Source: Chryseobacterium tagetis (GTDB lineage Bacteria > Bacteroidota > Bacteroidia > Flavobacteriales > Weeksellaceae). From it: a stretch of DNA of 64,000 nucleotides. The notes beneath the pieces were generated by a model that saw nothing but the letters and a program-made list of their open reading frames with translations, was not told the origin of the DNA and ran no database searches. Positions 43,481 through 51,343 of the stretch are shown piece after piece (positions within the stretch are counted from its first letter, which is position 1; each line of letters begins with the position of its first letter). A program made the translations under genes and the position numbers. The stretch spans positions 248,001 to 312,000 of the forward strand of contig NZ_JAERSE020000006.1 in assembly GCF_016735585.2 (NCBI RefSeq), written 5' to 3'.

Positions 43481-45241
43481 ATGAATATTAAAGATATAAT
43501 AGAGCAAAAATTGGCAGATGTGATCCTGAATGTCTTCCAACTGAAAGATATTAAACTGGAAATTCAGGAAAATAAAACTGAATTTGAAGGAGATTTTACG
43601 ATCGTAACTTTTCCCTTGGTGAAGCAGCTGAAAAAAAATCCGGAGAGTATTGGGGTTGAACTTGGAGAAGCTTTAACAGAGCAGACTGAATTATTGGAAA
43701 GTTTCAATGTAGTGAAAGGATTTCTTAATGTTAAAGTTAAAAACCAGTTTTTTGTAGATAATTTTAAATCGATAGCGAATCAGTTTGATACTGTTGAGAA
43801 GAAAAATTCTACGGTAATGGTAGAATACTCTTCTCCGAATACCAACAAGCCACTTCACTTAGGACACATTAGAAACAATTTATTAGGATTTTCTGTGGCT
43901 CAGATTCTTAAAGAAGCTGGGTATGATGTGATCAAAACTCAGATTATTAATGATAGAGGAATTCACATTTGTAAGTCGATGTTGGCTTGGGAAAAATATG
44001 GACAGGGCGAAACTCCCGATGCTACTCATACTAAAGGAGACAAGTTTGTCGGGAATTATTATGTGAAGTTCGATCAGGAATATAAGCAGGAAATTGCTCA
44101 GCTTGTCGCTCAGGGAATAAGTGAAGATCAGGCAAAAAAAGAAGCTCCTTTAATGAAAGAAGCTCAAAAAATGCTGCTGGATTGGGAAAATGGAGATGAA
44201 AAAGTAAGAAACCTTTGGAATGAAATGAATTCCTGGGTATACAAAGGATTTAATGAAACCTATAAAAGATTAGGAGTAGATTTCGATCAGGTACAATACG
44301 AAAGCAATACCTATATTCTTGGAAAAGATCTTATTCAAGAGGGGTTGGATAAAGGAGTTTTATATCAGAAAGAAGACGGTTCTGTTTGGTGCGATCTGAC
44401 AGATGAAGGATTGGATCAAAAACTCTTATTGCGTTCAGACGGAACTTCTGTATATATGACGCAGGATTTGGGAACTGCTGTAGAACGTTTTAAGCAAAAT
44501 GATATTAAAAAGCTTATTTACACAGTAGGAAATGAGCAGGATTATCATTTCCAGGTTCTATTTAAGATTCTAGGGAAATTAGGATATTCTTGGGCAGATC
44601 AATTATACCATTTATCATATGGAATGGTGGAGCTTCCTAACGGAAAAATGAAATCCCGTGAAGGAACAGTGGTAGATGCTGATGATCTGATGCAGGAAAT
44701 GTATGCTATCGCAAAATCTAAAGCTGAAGAGTTAGGGAAATTAGAAAACCTTACGGAAGAAGAAAAGAATGCAAACTATGAGAATGTAGGAATTGGAGCG
44801 TTAAAATACTTCATGCTGAAAGTTGATCCGAAGAAAAAAATGCTCTTCAATCCGGAAGAAAGTATCGATTTTAACGGAAATACAGGCCCTTTCATCCAGT
44901 ACACTTTCGCACGTATTCAGTCTTTATTGGCAAAAGCAAATTTTGAACAGAAAGAAATTGCTACAGTTGAATTAAATCAGTCTGAAAAAGAACTGATCAT
45001 GCAATTAGCAAATTATAAAATTGTTGTTGAAAAAGCAGCTGAGGTTTTAAGCCCTGCTTTGGTAGCCAACTATGTATATGATTTGGTAAAAACATATAAT
45101 TCTTTCTATCAGAGTAATCCGATTATGAATCAGGAAGATGAGAATGTAAAGCAGTTCCGTCTGAGTGTTTCGGATCTTACAGCAAAAACGATAAAAAAAT
45201 CGCTGCATCTTTTAGGTATAGAAACGGTGAACAGAATGTAA
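43481..45241 (+). CDS. argS: arginyl-tRNA synthetase
   Basis: ArgS charges tRNA-Arg. The 586-residue protein has the class I HIGH motif as HLGH in VEYSSPNTNKPLHLGHIRNN, the KMSKS-like site as KMKSREG (a variant common in ArgS), an N-terminal ArgS-specific domain (about residues 1-90) and the C-terminal DALR anticodon-binding domain ending in LHLLGIETVNRM. It is full length. Confidence 0.98.
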   Translation: MNIKDIIEQKLADVILNVFQLKDIKLEIQENKTEFEGDFTIVTFPLVKQLKKNPESIGVELGEALTEQTELLESFNVVKGFLNVKVKNQFFVDNFKSIANQFDTVEKKNSTVMVEYSSPNTNKPLHLGHIRNNLLGFSVAQILKEAGYDVIKTQIINDRGIHICKSMLAWEKYGQGETPDATHTKGDKFVGNYYVKFDQEYKQEIAQLVAQGISEDQAKKEAPLMKEAQKMLLDWENGDEKVRNLWNEMNSWVYKGFNETYKRLGVDFDQVQYESNTYILGKDLIQEGLDKGVLYQKEDGSVWCDLTDEGLDQKLLLRSDGTSVYMTQDLGTAVERFKQNDIKKLIYTVGNEQDYHFQVLFKILGKLGYSWADQLYHLSYGMVELPNGKMKSREGTVVDADDLMQEMYAIAKSKAEELGKLENLTEEEKNANYENVGIGALKYFMLKVDPKKKMLFNPEESIDFNGNTGPFIQYTFARIQSLLAKANFEQKEIATVELNQSEKELIMQLANYKIVVEKAAEVLSPALVANYVYDLVKTYNSFYQSNPIMNQEDENVKQFRLSVSDLTAKTIKKSLHLLGIETVNRM

Positions 45242-45248
45242 AAAATAA

Positions 45249-45275
45249 CCCCTCAGAATTTTCTGAGGGGCTATT
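45249..45275. terminator. terminator between argS and the convergent gene
   Basis: CCCCTCAGAA (45249-45258) pairs perfectly with TTCTGAGGGG (45261-45270), with a T-run on the plus side. It separates argS from the gene at 45277-46104. Confidence 0.85.
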
Positions 45276-45276
45276 T

Positions 45277-46104
45277 TTAATTTGAGAATAATAATTGTAC
45301 AGTTTCTAAATAGCTTTTTTGGGCAATAACTTCTGCTTCTTTATTAGTAAAAAAGAAATACTGATAATTAGGATTTTCTTTCTTCAGTTTTTCAAACTTT
45401 CTTTCACTAATGCTTTTTCCGTTGAAATAATAGTAATCAGGTGGGCTTTCAGACAGAAAAGAAACTCCTCCTATATAAGACAGTTGTGAATCTATCTGGA
45501 AAACATTTTTATTTATCTTTTCATTTTTGGTGAATATAATTGATGTATTTTCATAAATATCCCCATTCATTGGATTAGAAGATTTTCTATCAGGATTTTT
45601 ACGCGTTTCATTGTTTAGTTTTTCAAAATCAAAGTATAAAACATTTTTTCTCTCAAGTAAATCATTGGGTATTTCCAAAGAGAAATTCCCTTCTTCATCG
45701 GTTATTGTTTTAAAGTATTTTGATTTGTGGATGAAAAAAACTTCTGCATTGGCTATTGCCTTTTTTGTTCTTTTAAAAATAAGTTTTCCTGATATGTTTG
45801 TATTATTTATGGCTTTTTGTTCCGTTGCCAATCTTGAATTATTGTTTGTTTGAGCTTGAACAAAAGTGAGATTAGTGATTAAAATAATTCCGGCAGCAGC
45901 TATCGATAATGATCTGGCAGAAATTCTTCCACATATTTCTTTTCCGTTTGCTGTTTTGAAAATATCCTGAACCTGTTTATCCGTTTTATCCGTAAAATCT
46001 ACAACACATTTGGAACACTTTTTACAGAATTTACCTTCAGCAGAATCCTGCATATTTTCCCAATTTTCAGGGCAGGGATTTTGGATTTTAATATGGTTTT
46101 TCAT
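45277..46104 (-). CDS. Cys-cluster membrane protein with a carboxypeptidase-regulatory-like domain
   Basis: A 275-residue protein with an N-terminal cytoplasmic Cys cluster (C11, C27, C30, C33, then Cys in GKEICGR), one membrane segment (about 68-86, LSIAAAGIILITNLTFVQA), and a periplasmic beta domain like the carboxypeptidase regulatory fold (NISGKLIFKRTKKAIANAEV and TITDEEGNFSLEI). This CPENW...C..C design is common in Bacteroidota but uncharacterised; a redox or zinc-sensing role is possible. Its start is 9 nt from the stop of the last DUF6705-like gene, so it is probably the last gene of that transcript. Confidence 0.78.
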   Translation of the reverse strand: MKNHIKIQNPCPENWENMQDSAEGKFCKKCSKCVVDFTDKTDKQVQDIFKTANGKEICGRISARSLSIAAAGIILITNLTFVQAQTNNNSRLATEQKAINNTNISGKLIFKRTKKAIANAEVFFIHKSKYFKTITDEEGNFSLEIPNDLLERKNVLYFDFEKLNNETRKNPDRKSSNPMNGDIYENTSIIFTKNEKINKNVFQIDSQLSYIGGVSFLSESPPDYYYFNGKSISERKFEKLKKENPNYQYFFFTNKEAEVIAQKSYLETVQLLFSN

Positions 46105-46113
46105 TGTTTGTAT

Positions 46114-46698
46114 TTATTGCTTTGTCAATGTCATTTTCTGAGTTGGTAGTAATGATACAAAAGTTGAAAAATTAGGACATTTTGCAGGATTTAAAAGTCC
46201 ATCTTTATCCTGAGAATAAAATAATGTCATTTCGTTAGGATTATTGATTTTAGTTTCAAGAAATACATTGCCAGATTCTAAACAATCATAGTTACCAACA
46301 AAATGCATAATATATACTCTATTTTGGAAATTGCGTCCAAAAAAGGAAATATTTTGATCTGATTCATTGAACGAGTTATAAATAATATTACCAGAATTAT
46401 TTTTTATGATCATTCTACCAAAAATCCGATCCCACTTTATATCTTCTCCGAATTGAACTTTTTTTTCGAAATATATTTCATATTGTTTTCCATCGTGGTT
46501 TCCTTTCCATGTTCCCACAAATTGATTAAGTCTGTTATTAGTGTCTTTTACATACGTAATGTTCTCCAAATCTGGGCATCCCTCATCATGATTAGTGCGA
46601 CTTGCACATTCTTCAAATTGTTCCAACGTTCCTATTACTTGAGCTTTACAGGAAATAATCATTAAAAATAATGTGAGTATAAATAATCTGCTTTTCAT
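46114..46698 (-). CDS. DUF6705-like lipoprotein, array copy 1
   Basis: A 194-residue lipoprotein with lipobox IISCKAQ (Cys-17). The mature part opens with VIGTLEQFEECASRTNHDEG and contains NNRLNQFVGTWKG, a GxW-type lipocalin-like start, then a run of beta strands. It ends with CPNFSTFVSLLPTQKMTLTK. It is the first (lowest-coordinate) of five paralogues. Its ends are almost identical to those of copies 2, 4 and 5, while residues about 65-130 vary. Function is unknown; I recall the name DUF6705 for this family but cannot confirm it. Confidence 0.8.
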   Translation of the reverse strand: MKSRLFILTLFLMIISCKAQVIGTLEQFEECASRTNHDEGCPDLENITYVKDTNNRLNQFVGTWKGNHDGKQYEIYFEKKVQFGEDIKWDRIFGRMIIKNNSGNIIYNSFNESDQNISFFGRNFQNRVYIMHFVGNYDCLESGNVFLETKINNPNEMTLFYSQDKDGLLNPAKCPNFSTFVSLLPTQKMTLTKQ

Positions 46699-46715
46699 TG
46701 TTTGTATTTTAAAAC

Positions 46716-46745
46716 AAACACCACTAATATATAGTAGTGGTGTTT
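46716..46745 (-). terminator. terminator after array copy 2
   Basis: AAACACCACTA (46716-46726) pairs perfectly with TAGTGGTGTTT (46735-46745). The same stem occurs after copy 5 (48673-48703), so it was copied with the gene. Confidence 0.8.
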
Positions 46746-46756
46746 ATGTTTATTGT

Positions 46757-47344
46757 TTATTGTTTTATGAGTGTCATTTTCTGAGTAGGTAATAACGATA
46801 CAAAAGTTGAAAAGTTAGGACATTTTGCAGGATTTAAAAGACCATCTTTATCCTGAGAATAAAATAATGTCATTTCATTAAGGTTACTGATTTTGGTTTC
46901 AATAAATACATCACCAGATTCCAGACAATCATAATTACCTACAAAGTTCATCACATAGCTTCTATGTTGAAAATTATACCCCAAAAAATAAGTATTATTA
47001 TCAGGTTTGTTCATAGAATTATAAATAATATTTCCTAAGCTATCTTTTATTAACATTCTTCCAATAATCCTATCCCATTTGACCGTGCCATTTCCAACTT
47101 GTAACTTTTTTTCAAGTTTTATTTCATATTGTTTACCTCCAAATGTACCTTTCCAAGTTCCAACAAACTGGTCCAATCTGTTATTGGTGTCTTTTGCATA
47201 TGTGATATTTTCTAAATCGGGGCATCCCTCATCATGATTAGGACGACTTGCACATTCTTCAAATTGTTCCAACATTCCTATTACTTGAGCTTTATAGGAA
47301 ATGATCATTAAAAGCAATGTGAGTATAAATAATCTGCTTTTCAT
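46757..47344 (-). CDS. DUF6705-like lipoprotein, array copy 2
   Basis: A 195-residue paralogue. The lipobox is changed to IISYKAQ: the Cys expected at position 17 is Tyr, so this copy is probably not lipidated and may be soluble in the periplasm or misplaced. The GTW motif (FVGTWKGTFGGKQYE) and the terminal block (CPNFSTFVSLLPTQKMTLIK) are kept. It starts 9 nt after the stop of copy 3 and ends at its own terminator. Function is unknown. Confidence 0.8.
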   Translation of the reverse strand: MKSRLFILTLLLMIISYKAQVIGMLEQFEECASRPNHDEGCPDLENITYAKDTNNRLDQFVGTWKGTFGGKQYEIKLEKKLQVGNGTVKWDRIIGRMLIKDSLGNIIYNSMNKPDNNTYFLGYNFQHRSYVMNFVGNYDCLESGDVFIETKISNLNEMTLFYSQDKDGLLNPAKCPNFSTFVSLLPTQKMTLIKQ

Positions 47345-47353
47345 TCTTTGTAT

Positions 47354-47926
47354 TTATTGCTTTGTCAATGTCATTTTAGTTTTTGGTAACAACGGAACAA
47401 AAGTAGAATAATTGGGACACTTGGCAGGATCAAATGCTCCTTTATCTCTGTCAAAACTTAAATACATAATATTAGGATTATTTTGGCTTACTTCTATAAA
47501 AACGACTCCTCTATCATTACAATATTCAACATTTCCAGAGAAATTTAACATATAAGTTTTGTTTTGAATATTTATTCCTCTTAAGTGTGTATTTTCATCA
47601 TTGGATTCGTTTAAGGAGGAATACAATATATTACCATTGGAATCATTAACTAAAAATCGCCCAATTAACTCATCCCACTTAACAGAATAACTTCCGAAAT
47701 TAATCTTTTTAATGAATCTAAACTCATATTGTTTTCCTCCATAACTTCCTTTCCATGTACCTACAAATTGATCTAGTCTGTTATTAATATCTTTTACATA
47801 GGTAACTGTTTCGGGAAGTCCATCATCAGATTTAGAATATACATAAGCCTGTTCCAATGAAATTATTGATTGAGATTTACAGGAAAAGCTTAATAATAGT
47901 ATTAATATGAATATTATATTTTTCAT
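47354..47926 (-). CDS. DUF6705-like lipoprotein, array copy 3 (divergent)
   Basis: A 190-residue lipoprotein with lipobox FSCKSQ. It keeps YVKDINNRLDQFVGTWKGSY and the ending CPNYSTFVPLLPKTKMTLTK but differs from the others across most of its length, including the N-terminal block (SIISLEQAYVYSKSDDGLPE). It lacks the ECASRPNHDEGCPDLE segment with its two Cys. It looks like the oldest member of the array. It is co-transcribed with copy 2. Confidence 0.8.
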   Translation of the reverse strand: MKNIIFILILLLSFSCKSQSIISLEQAYVYSKSDDGLPETVTYVKDINNRLDQFVGTWKGSYGGKQYEFRFIKKINFGSYSVKWDELIGRFLVNDSNGNILYSSLNESNDENTHLRGINIQNKTYMLNFSGNVEYCNDRGVVFIEVSQNNPNIMYLSFDRDKGAFDPAKCPNYSTFVPLLPKTKMTLTKQ

Positions 47927-48042
47927 TTTTATTTTTTTTTTAATTATTGTGGGTAATCATTGGTTTCCAATTTATTACTTGAATTTTCTGTCATTTGAAA
48001 CTACTATTCTACTATTACTACCCAGTACAATATTTTAACAAT

Positions 48043-48063
48043 AAACCTCCCGTAAGGAGGTTT
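48043..48063 (-). terminator. terminator after array copy 4
   Basis: AAACCTCC (48043-48050) pairs perfectly with GGAGGTTT (48056-48063) around CGTAA, ending just before the copy 4 stop codon region on the minus strand. Confidence 0.75.
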
Positions 48064-48066
48064 AGT

Positions 48067-48654
48067 TTATTGCTTTGTCAATGTCATTTTCTGAGTAGGT
48101 AATAACGATACAAAAGTTGAAAAATTAGGACATTTTGCAGGATTTAAAAGCCCGTCTTTATCCTGAGAATAGAATAATTTCATTTCATTAGGGTTGTTGA
48201 TTCTAGTTTCAATAAATACATCACCGGATTCTAGACAATCATAATTTCCCACAAAACTCATCACATAGCTTCTATGTTGAAAATTATCTCCTCTAAGTAA
48301 ACCGGTATCCGTTAATGATTTATTTAATGAATTATAAAGAATGTTTCCTGAATTATCTTTTATAATCATTCTTCCAAAAATTCTATCCCATTTTATACCA
48401 TCTCCCCATTGAAGTTGTTTTTCGAAATGTATTTCAAATTGTTTACCATTAGAAGTACCTTTCCAAATTCCTACAAATTGATCAAGTCTATTGTTAGTAT
48501 CTTTTACGTAAGTAATGTTCTCTAAATCTGGGCATCCTTCATCATGATTAGGACGACTTGCACACTCTTCAAATTGTTCTAATGTTCCTATTACCTGTGC
48601 TTTACAAGAAATAATTATTAAGAATAATGTGAATATAAATAATCTGTTTTTCAT
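48067..48654 (-). CDS. DUF6705-like lipoprotein, array copy 4
   Basis: A 195-residue lipoprotein from the ATG at 48654; an upstream ATG at 48681 would add 9 residues before the signal peptide and is unlikely. Lipobox IISCKAQ, then VIGTLEQFEECASRPNHDEG, NNRLDQFVGIWKG (Thr of GTW changed to Ile) and the common C-terminal block. The region around FEKQLQWGDGIKWDRIFGRM and LRGDNFQHRSYVM is where it differs from its neighbours. Function is unknown. Confidence 0.82.
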   Translation of the reverse strand: MKNRLFIFTLFLIIISCKAQVIGTLEQFEECASRPNHDEGCPDLENITYVKDTNNRLDQFVGIWKGTSNGKQFEIHFEKQLQWGDGIKWDRIFGRMIIKDNSGNILYNSLNKSLTDTGLLRGDNFQHRSYVMSFVGNYDCLESGDVFIETRINNPNEMKLFYSQDKDGLLNPAKCPNFSTFVSLLPTQKMTLTKQ

Positions 48655-48672
48655 TGTTTGTATTTTAAGAAT

Positions 48673-48703
48673 AAACACCACTAATAATATACTAGTGGTG
48701 TTT
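48673..48703 (-). terminator. terminator after array copy 5
   Basis: AAACACCACTA (48673-48683) pairs perfectly with TAGTGGTGTTT (48693-48703), the same stem as after copy 2, with a slightly different loop. Confidence 0.8.
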
Positions 48704-48707
48704 GTGT

Positions 48708-49307
48708 TTATTGTTTTATTAGTGTCATTTTCTGAGTTGGTAATAACGATACAAAAGTTGAAAAGTTAGGACATTTTGCAGGATTTAAAAGGCCATCTTT
48801 ATCCTGAGAATAGAATAATGTCATTTCATTAGGAGTATTGACTTTGAGTTCAATAAATATATCACCGGATTCTAGACAATCATAATTGCCCACAAAACTC
48901 ATCACATAAACTGTACGTTGAAAATTAAACCCAGAAAAGAAAGTTTCATTATCTGGTTTATTCATAGAATTATAAATAATATTTCCTGAAGTATCTTTTA
49001 CTAGTATTCTACCAATAATTCTATCCCAGCTCAAATCATCACTTGGATCATTTTTATAATTTATTTTCTTTTCTAATTTTATTTCATATTGCTTTCCATT
49101 GGCTGAACCTTTCCATGTTCCTACAAACTGATTAAGTTTGTTATTGGTATCTTTTACATATGTGATATTATCAAGATCTGGGCAACCTTCTTGGTCACGG
49201 TTGGGTCGCATCGAACACTCTTCAAATTGTTCCAACGTTCCTATGACCTGTGCTTTACATGAGATAACCATTAAAAAAAATGTGAATATAAATAATCTGT
49301 TTTTCAT
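48708..49307 (-). CDS. DUF6705-like lipoprotein, array copy 5
   Basis: A 199-residue lipoprotein with lipobox VISCKAQ. It has a slightly longer variable middle (KKINYKNDPSDDLSWDRIIG) and a different Cys segment (ECSMRPNRDQEGCPDLDNIT), but the same GTW motif (FVGTWKGSANGKQYE) and C-terminal block. It starts 16 nt downstream of the 448-residue lipoprotein gene, so the two are almost certainly co-transcribed. Confidence 0.82.
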   Translation of the reverse strand: MKNRLFIFTFFLMVISCKAQVIGTLEQFEECSMRPNRDQEGCPDLDNITYVKDTNNKLNQFVGTWKGSANGKQYEIKLEKKINYKNDPSDDLSWDRIIGRILVKDTSGNIIYNSMNKPDNETFFSGFNFQRTVYVMSFVGNYDCLESGDIFIELKVNTPNEMTLFYSQDKDGLLNPAKCPNFSTFVSLLPTQKMTLIKQ

Positions 49308-49323
49308 TGTCGTTATTTTTTAA

Positions 49324-50670
49324 TTATTGAGGACAATCATTAGATTGTACACTATTATTTGGATCTAATGTTTTTTTCTGTACAATGCCATTGGATTTTA
49401 TTTTGTATAATTCAATACCATCTACGTTCATTTTATCTTTTAGAAAAGTAAGAAATAATTTTTCAAAAGTCCATCTGTCATGTAGCTTTCTGTAATTTTT
49501 ATAGTCTTCTCTCCATTGCGATGTGCCAAATCCCGTTTTTATATCTGAAGCAGTACCTGTAAACATAATGGTGTAGTTTCCGTAGCTGGAGACCATTGTC
49601 CCATACAGTTGGCTGTAATCTCCATCGGTAGCCATCTCAGCCATTGTCATTAGGGTATTAACATCCGCAGGAGAAAACATTCTGATGGGCTGTTTTATTA
49701 TGGGTAATCCATCAACATTCACATCGCCTGTTTCATAATCATTAAGATGAGTATGAATATAGCCTTTGGTATCTGGCGATACAGGAACCGTCAAACCATC
49801 TGATTCATCGGTAGAAGTTGCTTGTAGCAAATTTGTAAAAAGTCCGCTTTTACTTTCAGAATAGCCGGATTCTTTCTTTTGGCTTAATACAGAATTTTTT
49901 TTAAGCTCAGTCATTTTTTCTTTGTATTCAAAACTTAGATTTTGGTTTTTCAGTGTTTCACAAGGATCATCATCCGTATCCGGCGGGTCAGGGTAGTTAT
50001 ATCCTCCCGCTCCTCCGGTACCTCCGCCACCGCATTCACCTGTTACAGGATCTACATCTCCCAGACAGTCAGAAGCTGGCAAAGCTACTTCCACAAATTT
50101 GCAGATGGTTTTAGTCTCCTGTATAGGATATTGCTCACCTCCTGCTCCTTCTACATACCCTACGGTAAGGATGTATTTTTTGCATACGGTGGTAGTTATG
50201 GTGCCTGCTTTATTTTCTGAGACCGATGAGGCGCTTATCTTCTCTCTTTCCGTAAAGACAAGAGTCTGAAAGAAGTCGTTGGCCTCCGGGTCTTTATCCG
50301 AAAACTGAAAATACACTTTGCTTTTTACCCGGAATACTTCTAATGTTTTTACCACCTTTCCGTCTTTTACTACCGGGGCTATAAGGTAGCTTTCGTTAAA
50401 GGTATCCATCGTCATGGCATATTGCCACAAGATAGTTCCGTGGATGCTTCGAATGTAGTTTTCATTCGCATATTCCGCATATACCTCTTGTACTTTGCGG
50501 ATGTAGGTTTCGTCTTCTTTCCAGAGGCTCAGGGAGCTTCCTTCTTTAAGCAAAGCATTTTGGGAAGTTTCTTTTTCGGCGGGAGAAATGAGATCATCAT
50601 TTCTACAGGATTGTAGCAGGAAGGCTAAGACTGCCATGTACGACAGCCACGAAATAATTTTTGTTTTCAT
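49324..50670 (-). CDS. lipoprotein with Gly-rich linker and JAMM-like HxH...SxxD motif
   Basis: A 448-residue lipoprotein. Lipobox LLQSC (Cys-22) followed by RNDD, an acidic surface-export-type signal. Residues about 25-200 form an unassigned domain with several Cys. A Gly/Pro/Asp-rich linker follows (ECGGGGTGGAGGYNYPDPPD). The C-terminal domain contains GYIHTH (H306, H308) and FSPADV (S333, D336), the order of the JAMM/JAB metalloprotease motif but with a 24-residue gap. An expected upstream Glu is not certain. I do not recognise the whole protein. It heads the five-gene lipoprotein array. Confidence 0.75.
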   Translation of the reverse strand: MKTKIISWLSYMAVLAFLLQSCRNDDLISPAEKETSQNALLKEGSSLSLWKEDETYIRKVQEVYAEYANENYIRSIHGTILWQYAMTMDTFNESYLIAPVVKDGKVVKTLEVFRVKSKVYFQFSDKDPEANDFFQTLVFTEREKISASSVSENKAGTITTTVCKKYILTVGYVEGAGGEQYPIQETKTICKFVEVALPASDCLGDVDPVTGECGGGGTGGAGGYNYPDPPDTDDDPCETLKNQNLSFEYKEKMTELKKNSVLSQKKESGYSESKSGLFTNLLQATSTDESDGLTVPVSPDTKGYIHTHLNDYETGDVNVDGLPIIKQPIRMFSPADVNTLMTMAEMATDGDYSQLYGTMVSSYGNYTIMFTGTASDIKTGFGTSQWREDYKNYRKLHDRWTFEKLFLTFLKDKMNVDGIELYKIKSNGIVQKKTLDPNNSVQSNDCPQ

Positions 50671-51009
50671 AAGCGTTGTGTTTTAGTGGATTAAATATAC
50701 TGTTTTTTTATTAACCCACAATAATGAGATAAATATGGTAAAAAAACGCAATATACAATTACGGGTTTCCGTAATTTGATAAAAAAAGTGGTGCAGGTGG
50801 ATGAGTTTTTTTGAAGAATGTATTTATAAGACAGCTTTAAGATACCGTATAAATTATTTAATTCATGCGTATATATTGGGGCATTGATGTGCATATATCA
50901 GTAAAATGACATGTATAATATTACAAAAAGATAAAGGCAGACTAATGTTTTGATAATAAATTGACTGTGAAAATAAAAACTGTTTTTTGTTCCTTACAGA
51001 AAGATCTAT

Positions 51010-51073
51010 AAAAAGCTCAAGAGGTTTTGGAGAAAACCTCTTCATCTTTTTCATAAAACCTCTTGAGCTTTTT
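51010..51073. repeat. perfect 19-bp inverted repeat with internal direct repeats
   Basis: AAAAAGCTCAAGAGGTTTT (51010-51028) pairs with AAAACCTCTTGAGCTTTTT (51055-51073). Within and after the loop, units starting AAAACCTCTTCATC, AAAACCTCTTGAGC and AAAAGGTCTTCATC recur about every 22 nt. Confidence 0.7.
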
Positions 51074-51155
51074 TGTAAAAGGTCTTCATCTTTTCTGTAA
51101 AGCATCCGTATGTATCATACGGAGATGGTGTGTTGCCTTTGTTATTGGTAATCTA

Positions 51156-51263
51156 TAACCACAAAAGTCACAAAAGAGAAAAGGATATTTTAAAATTTAT
51201 CATTCTACTGAAAAAGACCTCAAAAGGATAAAAATCTATGGTCTTTATCTTTTTGAGATCTTT
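51156..51263. repeat. intergenic repeat element, copy A
   Basis: Starts with TAACCACAAAAGTCACAAAA (51156-51175) and contains an inner imperfect palindrome, AAAGACCTCAAAAGGATAAA (51213-51232) with TTTATCTTTTTGAGATCTTT (51244-51263), two mismatches. The start motif and the CTCAAAAG(G/A)ATAAAAA motif are shared with the element at 54655-54820. Confidence 0.55.
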
Positions 51264-51343
51264 GTATTATCTGATAATGCCTTTATCAAAAACTTTCATA
51301 TCGCGTTTCCATTCAATATGATTTTAAAAAGATATTTCTGGAC

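Larger units (their letters stand above)
50671..51343. other. 673-bp gene-free stretch with nested repeats
   Basis: No gene is convincing here; two short minus-strand frames cover repeats and look random. The stretch holds an inverted repeat, AAAAAGCTCAAGAGGTTTT (51010-51028) with AAAACCTCTTGAGCTTTTT (51055-51073). It also holds near-tandem copies of AAAACCTCTTCATCTTTTTC (51033-51052), and one copy of an intergenic element beginning TAACCACAAAAGTCACAAAA (51156-51175). Confidence 0.6.

Noticed and set aside
50691..51105. Two short minus-strand frames in the gap before BrkB
   Set aside because: They run through the inverted and direct repeats and overlap each other; composition looks random.
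51010..51110. CRISPR array
   Set aside because: Repeat units of about 22 nt are adjacent without spacers and are mixed in orientation; no cas genes are present.
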